A stretch of DNA of 64,000 nt, taken from the NCBI RefSeq assembly GCF_041260155.1, contig NC_091932.1:23592746-23656745 (forward strand), written 5' to 3'. The notes beneath the pieces are model-generated. The model was not told the origin of the DNA, made no database searches, and worked only from the letters and a program-made list of their open reading frames with translations. Position numbers and translations under genes: made by a program. Every line of letters begins with the position of its first letter. The first letter of the stretch is position 1. This stretch comes from Ptychodera flava (taxonomy: Eukaryota > Hemichordata > Enteropneusta > Ptychoderidae). Of this stretch, positions 25,691 through 37,430 are shown piece after piece.

Positions 25691-26722
25691 GTCTGCTACA
25701 TTAGATTATCGATGCCTATCATCTGAGGTAGTCCTCGATTGGCGGTAAAAAGAACTATTGTAACAAAAATAACTGCGTGGACTTGATCGGGGCGACCGAT
25801 GTAGACTGGCGCACGCAGGCCAACTAAGTTCGTACTTGATTGGTTCGGGGGTTGTGCGCACGCATCTATTCGGGGATCCCCGACTGGCCCGATGGATTTT
25901 GGTCTTGAGCAGACGAATACAATTTGGCGGCCACTTGATTGGAGAATCCGCCGGATGATCCCGACTACCTGACGGAAAAAGCCGGTCACACTCCAGTCAG
26001 GTTAACCAGGGCGCCTCAATCAAATCCACTCACTGTTAACCTTGACTTACAATATTTTTGAGCCATAAACCTAACGGATCAAGATATTTTTACTACACAT
26101 CATGTAAGTGAATCGTGATCAAAATATTTTGGTTTGAAAAGAAGACATTCTACACATATTCAAACAACTTTCTTTTATTTTAACACAACAGGACGATTTT
26201 CATTTGATCACGGTACAACAAATATCTAAAAACTCAAGTGAAATCGATTGAGCTACTGCAATTCTTAAAACTGCATGACAGATGATATAAACTGTTAATG
26301 TAGAGGTATGGATATTCATACACTCAAACTGACACTATGATGAATGATCATTAACTCCACCTCTCTATGTTGTGGTGTAGATTGGAGAGTTGTCCAGCCT
26401 TACTGTGGTTGCTGTTAGGTTTGGAAGTAATTTTGTGCTGGTGGTAAAGTGATTAGGTGTTTGTATGGCATTTTAAAAATAACAAAACTACACGATGCAT
26501 ACTGCAAGCAATCCGTTGTATTGCAATGTAACAGTACCTCCAGAATATGTTGTACAGTTTTCCTGATTACAAATTCTGACAAAGCTCTTCCAATTTATCG
26601 TTACAGTAAGCTACAAGTGTGGTGTGTTTAAGTGAAGAATTACATGTACCTATGGGTCGCACATTGTCAGCAAATTCCATTGAATTCCCTGTGGAAATGC
26701 ATACAGGAACATGTCATTTTTT
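25691..26722. other. No supportable gene
   Basis: A GC-richer stretch (25730-25990) gives a 97-codon minus-strand frame without a recognisable domain. The rest is AT-rich and featureless. Confidence 0.35.
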
Positions 26723-26760
26723 GCTCACGTGTTCACACACGTGAGCATATGTCGCAGCGA

Positions 26761-26791
<31 letters not shown>

Positions 26792-28645
26792 GTGCTCGAT
26801 ATCTCAAAAACGGCTCCTCAGATCAGAATCAAATCTGGTACATAGATTCAGTTTGCAAATGGCAAGAACTGATTAGTTTTTGGCGGGTGTGGCTTGCTTA
26901 CTTTTTGCTCATTTGCATAATCAATGATTTTAGAAAAAAAGGATATACATTGAGAATGACTGAACACAATCTGATGAGATTTGCTACAAATGTTGATCAC
27001 ACCAAAATGTATCAGCCGTGAAAGATATTAAGGGTTGACATGAAAGATATTTGCTAATTTGCATATTTAATGAACTTTCCTAATTAGGGATATATATCTG
27101 AATTGGCTAGATTAAAATTGACGAAACTTGGTATGTATATTAAAGATACTATGATATTAACATTATTGAAAGTCATTAAGCATTTTTACTTCAGCCAATT
27201 CCTAATATGCATATTTAATGAACTTTCCTAATTAGGGATATATATCTGAATTGACTTGACCAAAATTGATGAAACTTGCTATGTACATTAAAGATACTAT
27301 AATATAACATTGTTGAAAGTCATTAAGGATGTACGAGCGGTACGCGCGCGTGGAATTTGTCACTTCCCATAGGATTACATTGAAATTTGCTAGAAAATCA
27401 ATTTCTACTAATGTCATTTTCATGAAAATTTGCACAAAGCTCAGTCCAGAGAAATAAATAATACTGATCAAATAAAATTATATGGTCGCCGCTCTAAATT
27501 TTGAGATAAACAGCATTGAATTATTTCGTCCATAGAAAATGCATTGGTGAAAACATGCTGACTCAGCATTTTTTCTCACAAATGGCAAAATTCATGGTCA
27601 TGTATCTCAAAACGAGCGCGGTGGTGGTGCCCCTATATTTTTATCACACATTTTGATAGTACTTACAAAGGAGAATCCAAAAATCGACATTTAGAGAAAT
27701 GGCATTACTTTTAATTTTACCGATCGTACATCCTTAAGCATTTTTACTTCATCCAACTCCCAATTTGCATATTTTGAAATTAGGGATTTATATTTGAATT
27801 GACTTGATCAAAATAAATGAAACTTGCTATGTACATTAAAGTTACTATGATATAACATTATGCAAAGTCATTAAGCGTTTTACTGCAGCCCTTTCCTTAT
27901 TTGTATATTTAATTTACTTTCCTAATTAGTTATATATATCTGAATTGACTCGACTAAAGTTGATGAAACTTGCTATGTACATTTAAGATACTATAATACA
28001 ACATTATTGAAAGTCATTAAGCATTTTTACTTCAGCCAATTTCTAATTTGTATATTTCATGAACTTTCTTAATTAGGGATATTTATCTGTATTGACTAGA
28101 CCAAAGTTGACGAAACTTGCTATGTACGTTAAAGATACTATGATACAACATTATTGAAAGTCATTTAACATTTTATTTCAGCCAAATCCTAATTTGCATA
28201 TTTAATGAGAACATTTCATTCCATTTCTAATTTGCATTGCCTAATTAGATATATATACTGGGATTTACTTGATTAAAGTTGGCAAAATATGCTATGTAAA
28301 TTAATAATTATCCCAGTTCAAAACAATATCGAAAGTCACTTCGCAGTTTATCTCAAATAATGTATAATTTGCATATCTAATGAGCTTTCACAGTTTGGCA
28401 TAGCTTCAAGACCTTGACCAAAGGCAATTACACGTGCTATATTAATGGTGATACAATGACAGTACTCAAAGTCATTAATTATTTTTATTTCAGCTAATTA
28501 CATATTTGAATACTTAATGACCTTTAGAATTGATCTGTGGTGAATATTGTTCATTTTGTTGATGATAACACTTTCAATGAAGTTGCAAACATGTGGCAAA
28601 GGTTCAAATTTGCACATTACTGCAATATATAATGCAACACGTCAG
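26723..28645 (+). mobile_element. Hairpin-headed minisatellite element, family R2 (~147 bp units), copy 1
   Basis: Head hairpin GCTCACGTG / CACGTGAGC at 26723-26746, then (TGTC)n at 26761-26792, then about eight units of 145-149 bp built on TTTGCATATTTAATGAACTT and CTAATTAGGGATATATATCTG. The tail degenerates around AACACGTCAG (about 28645). An inverted copy at 42790-44326 has the intact tail AACACGTGAGC, which mirrors the head. Contains a separate TTAA-flanked insertion at 27327-27733. No protein is encoded. Confidence 0.75.
27327..27733. mobile_element. 407 bp MITE with TTAA target duplication, nested in R2
   Basis: Ends are GGATGTACGAGCGGTA and its imperfect inverse TACCGATCGTACATCC. TTAA flanks both sides (27323-27326 and 27734-27737). 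Uninterrupted neighbouring units read CATTAAGCATTTTTAC at this point, so the empty site is visible. A TTAA target is used by piggyBac and Kolobok transposons; which family applies is not decided. Confidence 0.85.
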
Positions 28646-29282
28646 TATTTCAGTTCATATCTGGTTAATGTGCTGTTTGCACTGCATAATTAGGGCAGGC
28701 ATTACCATAAAAAAATTGTCATTTACAAAGTCATTTAAGACGAACTTTCAGACGCAACATTATTTTTCCAAATTTCAATGAGAGTAAATCATTTTAGTTC
28801 TGTGAAGCAAGGTAACAGGGACTTTGAAATGTGATTTAGCGTTCTTCGAGGAGAAAATTATAAATACAAGGAAGTAAACGTGTGACTGAAGGGGGCAAAT
28901 ATGTTGATATCAATATCGACAATTCATATTTCCTATGCCGTGTGCAAGAAATGGTCGTGCGCAATAGATGGTCGTGTCATTCATTTGCACAAGTATACTC
29001 CATCTTAGGTCAGACCACTGTGCTGCTTTCAAGTGCAATACAAAATCCGGCGCAGACAAAGAAAAAACTGATGATGTTTTGCAAGTTTCAAGCGTCTTTA
29101 AATCTCGAAACACTTCGTATATCCATTGTCCGAGTGAACGTCCGCGCAGTCAATTGGAATTGTGGAAAATATTTTGGTTCGAAAGGGACAAGGAGGTCAA
29201 AAAGCAGGCCGCTAAATTAACATCACCTGCACAAATCCATTGTTAAAAGCCGAGGATATTCAAATCATATCGTGATTTGCAA
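28646..29282. other. Intergenic, 3' of gene B; no supported gene
   Basis: A 112-codon plus-strand frame at 28882-29220 has no recognisable domain and overlaps a shorter antisense frame. Confidence 0.35.
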
Positions 29283-32200
29283 TTACTCTTTTACAATTAC
29301 AATGTCTTCTTCGTCTGATGGGAAATACAAGTCGTCGTTTACTTCGAAGCAACTTCCTTTAAACGAGTCCATAAAGTCGCTGACAACTTCTGGTGGCGCG
29401 GCCTTTCTGAAGTCGTGTATCTGGACAAGAAAATTCAGAATCAAATTTCCGTCCTTCGAATCTTCTCGGAAACACTCGGTAGCCTTGAAGCGCCCCTCTC
29501 TGTACCGCGTGTGCATCTTCACATCTGGGATGCGACGCTTTAGTATTTCACGAAGAGCCCCCGACCCGGGTAGCATGGGGATTGGAACAACGCCCGCTAT
29601 TCGTCGGTATATCTTCTCCCATGCGCCTGAACAAATAATGGAGTTACAATGGAATAATCGGCTCTGTTGTAAATTACGTTGACGAGAAATTAGTAAAAGA
29701 TCGAAATGTATTATTTTGTGAGACTCTACAGCAGAATATTTTAAAATCGCTCTTCTTGAGGTTATCCAAAGTTGAAAAACTATGAAAATTAGTTTTGCAC
29801 GTTAGATTATCTGTATGAATAAGCTTCGTTATTTACAACCAAGCTCGATTATATGTATCATCTGTATGAAACGTTAACGTTATTTGCAGATTCAAATTTC
29901 ATAAGAAGAGGTAACACAAGAAAAGGTAACATAACATAACATAACATAACATAACATAACATAACATAACATAACATAACATAACATAACATAACATAAC
30001 ATAACGTGAGTTCGTCCGACAAAATCCACTTTTAACTTTAGGTCAACTTACAGTTTGTAATATATGGTCATATGATTAGACACTTATAAATTTAAAAGAT
30101 TCCCCTACCAACAAACAGTGTAGAGTCGTTGATATACGTAAGACGATTGCAACTAATTTGGGATAATTGGATCTTTATATTTTTCAATTTTCTCAAAAGT
30201 GTCAGGTGCCCTAAAGCTGAATGTTTGCGAGATTACAAATTGCTCATAAAAACAAGCAGATGAGGTTACAATGTAATAAAGGGAAAGCGGCTGCACACAT
30301 CGCCTACACTTTTTTTTCGTTCTCTGTGTTTGTGTTTGGTTTTGTGTGTTTAGCAATTGGTGTAGGTATAAGCCATGGCGAGACGTAGCCGTAATCTGGC
30401 TGTCGAATGACAATGTGATTCTTTGGCGCTACGTTTCGAAACCAGTGTGTGGTCTCTTCCTCAGTCGCTTTTTTGGAGATTGCTCTCCTTTGATTTATGT
30501 TTCACTGTTTGTGGCTTAATTATTGTCAGTGTTTTGTTCGTCCAGCAAGGAGGCTAGAATACTTATATTCGGGTCAGTTTGTTGTGTTTCATTTTGTCCG
30601 GTCGCTTCTCTAAGATTGTGTACTTGTGCATTTATGAGTATGTCGCCAATGTTTGGATTTCTTTTGTAAGCGAAAACATACTAGACACGAGAACACACAC
30701 AAAACCAACAGATACATTCCAGTTTCTACATAGAAAATCATGTCATCCAAAATCAACTTTCTAGCGCCTGATCAAAGGCGAATATTAAGGTACATGAGGA
30801 CATGTAACAATGAAGAAGACTTCAACAACAAAGTCAAAATGAAAAGCTACTACTAATATCCACAACAAGAAATATCAAACATCAATGCGAAAACAAATTA
30901 CGCAACACGAAGAGCACATTTAAATCACAAACAAACGCACAACAACAACACAAATAATTGATATTTTATACCATGTTTAATCCACACATCAAAACAAAGA
31001 CATCAAACAAGCACTCCTGAAGAACTGGGAAGAAATAGAAAAAGACCAAACACTAAATAATTTATTCACGATGAAACCGATCACCGCGTACAAAAGAAAT
31101 CCAAACATTGGCGACACACTCATAAATGCACAAGTACACAATCTTAGAGAAAACGACTGGACAAAATGAAACACAACAAACTGACCCGAATATAAGTATT
31201 CTAGTCACCGTGCTGGACGAACAAAATACTGACAATTATTTAGCCACACAAACAGTGAAACAAAAATCAAAGTAGAGCAATCTCCAAAAAAGCGACTGAG
31301 GAAGAGACCGCACACTGGTTTCGAAACGTAGCGCCAAAGAATCACATTGTCATTCGACATCCAGATTACGGCTACGTCTCGCCATGGCTTATATCTACAC
31401 CAATAGCTAAACACATAAAATCAAACACGAACACAGAGAACGAAAAAATGGTGTAGGCGATGTGTGCAGCCGCTTTCCCTTTTTTACATATTAATGAAGT
31501 TATGCAATATCATTTTTTCCGTACAATGGTTTCCCTATGGAGACGGCAATGACAGTGTAGACATATATCAAGAAATACTGCACAAAATTTCATGAAACTT
31601 TTCACAGATGACAATCTCAGAAAATTATCATGATACTGTGAGTGTCATGTCAATTATCTGCTCATTTGCATATTTACTGAACTTTTGTTATTCTGAAATT
31701 CCTGCACCAAACTTGATGATACGTGCAACAAATATTGATCTGATATATATCTAATTATACTTAAAAGCATTGGGCAGTTTCAAGTTAATAAATAGCTCAT
31801 TTGCATATTTTATGATGTTTTATAATTAGTCATATAACTCCGATATAACTGCACCAAATTTGATGAATTCTACTGCAGATACTGATCTTACTGACATCTA
31901 ACTGTGATGTAAAGCACTTGGTAGTGTCAAGTTGATTAAGGGTTTATTTGCATATTTAATGAACTTTGTAATTAGGTATATAACTCTGAAATTACGGCAC
32001 CCAAGTCAGTGTAATCTGATACAGATATTGATCTGATAAATATCTAATTGTACTGACAAGCATTTGGCAGTGTCAAGTTAACAAATAGCTCATTTGCATA
32101 TTTTATGAAGTTATGTAATTAGTCATATATCTCCGAAATAACTGCACCAAATGTGATGAAATCTGCTGCAGATACTGATCCGACAGATATCTAATTGTGG

Positions 32201-35200
32201 TATAAAGCATTTAGATGTGTGGAGTTAATTAAGAGCTCATTTGCATATTTAATGAACTTTGTAATTAGTGATATTACGCAAAAATTACAGCATTACATTT
32301 GATGAAACTTGCTACAGATATTGATCTGATAAATATTTAATTGTACTGAGAAGCATTGGGCGTGTCAAGTTAATAATTAGCTCATTTACATATTCAATAA
32401 AGTTCTGTAATTAGTGATTTATTTCTGAGAGTACTGTGCGAAAGTTGATGAAACCTGCTACATATAATGTTATAACAGATATCTGATTGTTCTTATTACC
32501 GCCTCACACGAGTGTCGATTATATTGGTATGAATTTGGTTTATTGACAGGAATATTGAAAAACATAATACAATAAATCCTCGTCAGAGATGCTTACTCTG
32601 GCAGTAGACCGTATACACGTCTAGTCTTATCAGAAGTCTGTCTTCTACTCCGCGTCGTGTGCTCAATTGAACTGCTGTCAGAATGTCTGTCTTTGTTCTT
32701 TTGTTTTGGTTAATGATTATCCTGAGGTGTGCAAATGTTGCGTAACATCTCCTTGCTCGTTGTTTGTCAGTCACTTTAATATGAGACAGGTCAAAGGTAC
32801 AATTGTTTTACACAACTTCATAACAGTCAAAAAGTATGCAGTAATTCATGTCATACTGTATTATTTCATGTGTCCAGTAGTGTCTGATAAATGTCAATAC
32901 ATGTCGAGTCATCAGCAGTTAATCTTAATGCTTGATAACTATGTTTGTAATTTCTTCAAACTCAAAGTCATTTCTTCCATTCAGGGGTCACATTAGTAGG
33001 TCAAGTTGTTCTGTTGAGTACAGTTGAGTCTGTTTACTGGATATCCAACAAACTGTGAAGCAAACTACTATTAATGAACCTGTTGTAAAATACGTGAGCA
33101 CCTTCACTTCATATCTGGTTTCATTTTTGAGGCGAGAACTACTTTTATAAGCGACTATGAACTCTTGTCGACGTAAAGCGTAGTATAAAATGCTTAGCTA
33201 TAATTATTTCAATGAAAATTTCACTCGATGGAATAAGTACATTGATTCAAGGCAATATCAAAACTACATATAACATTCCTATGACAAATTGATAGCTTGA
33301 TTACAATAAAAAGTAAATAATAACTTTAAAATCATACCTACGAGCAGCGTATAAAACAGCATTCCCCCTGTGTTAAGGTGTCCGTATAGTTCCATGGAAA
33401 CGCGTTCAGGATCATCCAGATAATACGCACTGTTTAGAAGATGAATAATATCAAAACCACCTGTCGCTTTTCCACTTTCTATCTTGTTAAGATACTCTTC
33501 TATAGTCGTCTGGTGGAACTCGAAATTTATATTTGTCCAGAGGCCCACTTCCGTTTTCGACGTCACCAAGTTTTGAAACTTTTTTATCTGACACTCCGCG
33601 GGTTCAACAACTATGTACTTGATACTGCTGTGTTTAATTGTCAGGGTTTCTATAATCGGAATATCAGAGTTCCCTGTTAAAGGAAAAACAGGAGAAAAGT
33701 ATGCCATAAATGGCAGGCATTCGCAACGGTCGTGGAAAGAATAATCATTCCTCTGAATTTCAATTGCCCTGGCTCGGAGATTCACACAATGCCCAGGAAA
33801 CTTTGATCAACTGCAACTGAAACATGTTGAGTTAAAATTCTACGTTTTGTTGTGGTAAGTGAAAGTGAACTGAACCTGCAAAATTCTGAAGTCAATTAAC
33901 ATGGCATTGCATGTTACATGCAAAATTATTTTCACAGCCATATTTAACCCCAAAGTCGGTAGAATACCATCGCTTCAAAAAGCAGAGAATCTGAAATTCA
34001 ACATGGTAACAAAAGTACATATTATGGATAACAAAATTATCCTCGGCAAACACCATAACTCCTGACCATGCCAAGTCCCCACATCACTGGTTGCGATTCG
34101 GTGGAATAAGAAATACCAATTTCATATCTTTATGAGTAAAATTGGGCCACAAAATGGGTGACCGCGTAATGAAAAACTGCAATAAATTGTGTAATTCGTC
34201 ATGCAGGCCACAAAGTTGATGACAAATAAACTATCGCACAAATTGTGTGCCCTTACAATAATTAACCTGTTGCGACTAACAATCAAATAGGTAATTAAAT
34301 TATAATAAGACATATTGAAATGACTCTTATTTCACTGAATATTAGTTCTTTGACATCAAACGAAAGTATCGTGTCCCGTGGTATTTCAAGAATGATATAC
34401 GGAAAGTTCAGAATATTTGCCGAGCAAAAGTGAGGGTAGATTTATTGGGAATTTTCGCAATTGGAGAAGCTCGTAAAATCATAACATTTGCATAATTTGA
34501 ATAAATTTATACTTCCTTTTATTCTAAATGATATCTGCTCTGAATACAAAAAGTCAAACCCGAACAATATATCAATCTGGGGTCAACTAATTACTGAAAC
34601 CGAATAGAATGAATTTTGCAAAGTGGGATATCGAGCAAAAAACGCTGTGCAATGCCTCTTGAGAAAGAAACATTTTTAGACATGTTCGTGTTGCATGACG
34701 TGAGAAGTGAGACATAAAGAGTCCAATATACAGTGATATTTCATACCAATAATTTTTGACACATAAACTACCAGCATGAGAGCAGTGTGCCACTGAATGT
34801 GCGTTATCCTACAGTTCACAATATCATGTGAAAATGTGACAGCTTGTGATATTGTTTCAAGGGTATTTTTCTTGGAGCTATGTGAGCGTTCATCAATTGG
34901 TCATCATCAATTTGCCAGAATACTGGAGACATGCCTCACAGCGATACCGAGATCAATAATGAAGATAAACATTACATACTTTTACATAAGTCAAAGCTGA
35001 GAGACAGACAGAATAGACAGACAAAATAGACAGACAGACAGACTGACAGATGGACAGATAGACAGACAGAAATACAGACAGGGACAGATAAAGAGATTTT
35101 AAACTCAATGATCCGCACCATGAGAAGATCCTACAGCAAGGACAGTAAGTTCAGAAAAGACAATGGCAGAGACAGACAGTACGACAAATAGACAGACAGA

Positions 35201-36064
35201 TAGACAGACAGCTCCGAGAGAAAAAATTAGGCAGACTAGCAAAATACAGGTGCAGCCAACGGAGCTATTCATCGAAAAAGCTATTCCAGGAGCAATTTTT
35301 GAGGGCAGGGGACATTTTAATTTTGCTAGGGCAGGGGACATGTTTTTAGGTGGTAGGGGAGCAAATTTTAGGTTTTTTTTGTAGGGCAGGGCGGATATCG
35401 GTTGATTGTCCTGGGGACAGGGCTTGGCGAAAAACTTTTTGAGGGGAATTGTTTCCAGGGCAGGGGAAATCGGCAAGTTTTTTTCGCCACAGGGCGAGGG
35501 AGCTTCAAAAATTCACAGTGGGGAGGGGAAACCGGCAAAAATAAGTGGCGAGTGGGTAAAAATGAAGTTTGAGTTTGGGAGGGTAAGTCGAAAAATTTTC
35601 TGTGGAAAGGCAAATTATGAACAGCTAATTAATTACCCTCTTGACTTAAAATTAGTCAGTTCACATTATTTGTCATGCACAATATATCTTATCATAGTAA
35701 GGACCTTTTTAAAAGTGCATTGTTCGTTGGCTGCACCTGAAAATAGCAATCAAGCAAACAAACCGAGACACAAGAACGACAAATACACAACATTTCATAA
35801 GTCAAAGTAGGAGAGAGAGAAAGAGACAGACAGACAGACAGGATGGGAACAGATAGATAGATTTTACACCAACTTATCCTCACCATCAGAAGATCCGACA
35901 GCAAATACTCGAAGTTCAGAATCTGGCCCTCGACAGAACACAAATTGTTCAAATGAATCCTTTAAATCCTTTTCACGCTGACCTTGCGCATAATTGTACC
36001 CATAGCGCTTCATCGTGGAAAACCCTTCATGGTATTCTTCTGGAAGATCAATTAAAGCCTTCAT
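29283..36064 (-). CDS. HNMT-like methyltransferase, gene B (3 coding exons, 286 aa)
   Basis: Same family and intron phases as gene A. Exons on the minus strand: 36064-35884, 33673-33338 and 29626-29283, together 286 codons. Motif I reads VFAVGSSDG; the acidic SAM-ribose residue is kept (YIVVEP); the substrate segment reads FDIIHLLNSAYY; the tail reads DEEDIVIVKE. At the position of human Gln143 it has Asn, and at Asn283 an Asp. The start is odd: where A and D have ATG, B has GTA (ACAGTAATTCAGGAAATG), so translation probably begins four codons later at MKALIDLP. Intron 1 (2.2 kb) holds a relic exon-1 end. Intron 2 (3.7 kb) holds a pentanucleotide repeat, an inverted retroelement pair and an R3 minisatellite. 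Confidence 0.87.
29925..30005 (+). repeat. (AACAT)n pentanucleotide microsatellite
   Basis: About 16 repeats of ATAAC in intron 2 of gene B. Confidence 0.95.
30285..30672 (-). mobile_element. Inverted 3'-end copy of a retroelement in gene B intron 2 (left arm)
   Basis: Reverse complement of about 31088-31478 with small differences, forming arms of about 390 bp around a ~415 bp core. Shared landmarks include AAGCCATGGCGAGACGTAG, TTCGAAACCAGTGTGTG-like sequence and ATACTTATATTCGGGTCAG. Confidence 0.8.
30990..31478 (+). mobile_element. Probable Penelope-like retroelement fragment (right arm with RT tail)
   Basis: Near 31010-31140 the plus strand encodes LKNWEEIEKDQTLNNLF followed by ITAYKRNPNIGDTLINAQV. 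This resembles the C-terminal end of Penelope-type reverse transcriptases (LLxxWxxIxxDxxLxxLF...YRRxxNLxDxLV). Its 3' noncoding part is the arm mirrored at 30285-30672. It is truncated and I see no GIY-YIG domain. Assignment rests on this short match. Confidence 0.55.
31290..31345 (+). ncRNA. Hammerhead-like core in the second retroelement
   Basis: CTGAGGA, then AGAGACC, a short loop, GGTTTC and GAAAC at about 31297-31332, giving stem II by pairing of GAGACC with GGTTTC (one G-T pair). CTGANGA and GAAA are the conserved hammerhead core strands. The mirrored arm near 30430-30470 keeps the same elements. Other stems were not resolved. Confidence 0.35.
31490..32495 (+). repeat. Minisatellite element, family R3 (~146 bp units, 6 copies)
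   Basis: CTCATTTGCATAT recurs at 31661, 31796, 31942, 32089, 32236 and 32381. The units share CTCATTTGCATATTTAATGA with R2 but differ elsewhere. It lies in intron 2 of gene B. Confidence 0.8.
32496..33337. other. Remainder of gene B intron 2; nothing else seen
   Basis: Short open frames without recognisable domains. Confidence 0.4.
33674..34990. other. Gene B intron 1, proximal to exon 2; nothing seen
   Basis: AT-rich sequence with no supported gene or clear repeat. Confidence 0.4.
34999..35095 (+). repeat. (GACA)n-type microsatellite in gene B intron 1
   Basis: Irregular GACAGACAGA runs. On the gene strand it follows the relic exon-1 end at 35105-35165, as the tract at 35812-35862 follows the real exon. 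Confidence 0.9.
35105..35165 (-). pseudogene. Decayed duplicate of the 3' end of HNMT exon 1
   Basis: The minus strand encodes FSELTVLAVGSSHGADH, matching gene B exon 1 (DSELRVFAVGSSDGEDK) and extending across the donor site. Downstream it keeps the same order as gene B: a TTTAAAATCT-like phrase, a CTGT/CTAT microsatellite, then CAGCTTTGACTTATG. This indicates a tandem duplication of the exon 1 end with its flank. Confidence 0.75.
35280..35600 (+). repeat. G-rich degenerate minisatellite
   Basis: Repeats of the type GGGCAGGGGA separated by A/T-rich spacers, about 30-40 bp apart. A C-rich counterpart in the opposite orientation lies at 36960-37430, so the two sit on either side of gene B exon 1. 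Confidence 0.65.
35808..35862 (+). repeat. GA/GACA/GATA microsatellite just after gene B exon 1
   Basis: On the gene strand this is a CTAT/CTGT/CTCT tract starting about 20 bp after the exon 1 donor. Confidence 0.9.
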
Positions 36065-36156
36065 TTCCTGAATTACTGTGAGCTTAAAATGGAAGAAAAT
36101 GTAATAAATGATAAGATTAATAATGAAGACAAATGCACAATATTACATCTGTCAAA

Positions 36157-36959
<803 letters not shown>

Positions 36960-37430
36960 GACCTAAAATTTGGAGGGGAAAGTGAGGGCTGTTCGTAACT
37001 GCCCTCCTACTGGTATACACTGAAAATGTGCCCTCCCACTGAATTTTGATGCCCACTGCCCTCCGGTATCTACAGTCTGCCCGCTCCCCACTCCCCACAA
37101 CAATGCAAGCTCCCCGCTGCCCTCTCCCCAATACTGAAATTCCCCTTTGCCAACTAGATGCCCACTAGGCAACCCAGATAAACACAAAACCGTGCGAGCA
37201 ATTAGCAGTATACCTTGGAACATTGCTCCCCTCTAAGTTAGGCACTTAATTTCTCCTCAAGTTCTCTTAAGCACGCCGCTTTCCCCTCCCTTTAGGTATT
37301 TTCTGGTGCCCACTGTCAAAAATTTTCTCCCCGCCCGCTGAAAGTAATGAAATTTCTTCCCCGCCCACTGTAAATACCGATATTTTCTCCACGCCCGCTG
37401 ATTGGTTTTGAAATTTGCCCGCCCGCTGAA
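36960..37430 (-). repeat. C-rich degenerate minisatellite
   Basis: Repeats such as CCCCGCCCACTG and CACGCCCGCTG spaced about 35 bp apart, with TTTGAAATTT-like spacers. Related in reverse orientation to 35280-35600. The minus-strand open frames over it are repeat translations. Confidence 0.65.

Noticed and set aside
25696-25989. 97-codon minus-strand frame in a GC-richer patch
   Set aside because: No recognised domain; the sequence has short mirrored pieces and looks like decayed repeat DNA.
26761-26792. Regular short repeats considered as a CRISPR-like array, here and in the R1-R3 units
   Set aside because: Simple tetranucleotide or contiguous tandem repeats without distinct spacers, in animal DNA.
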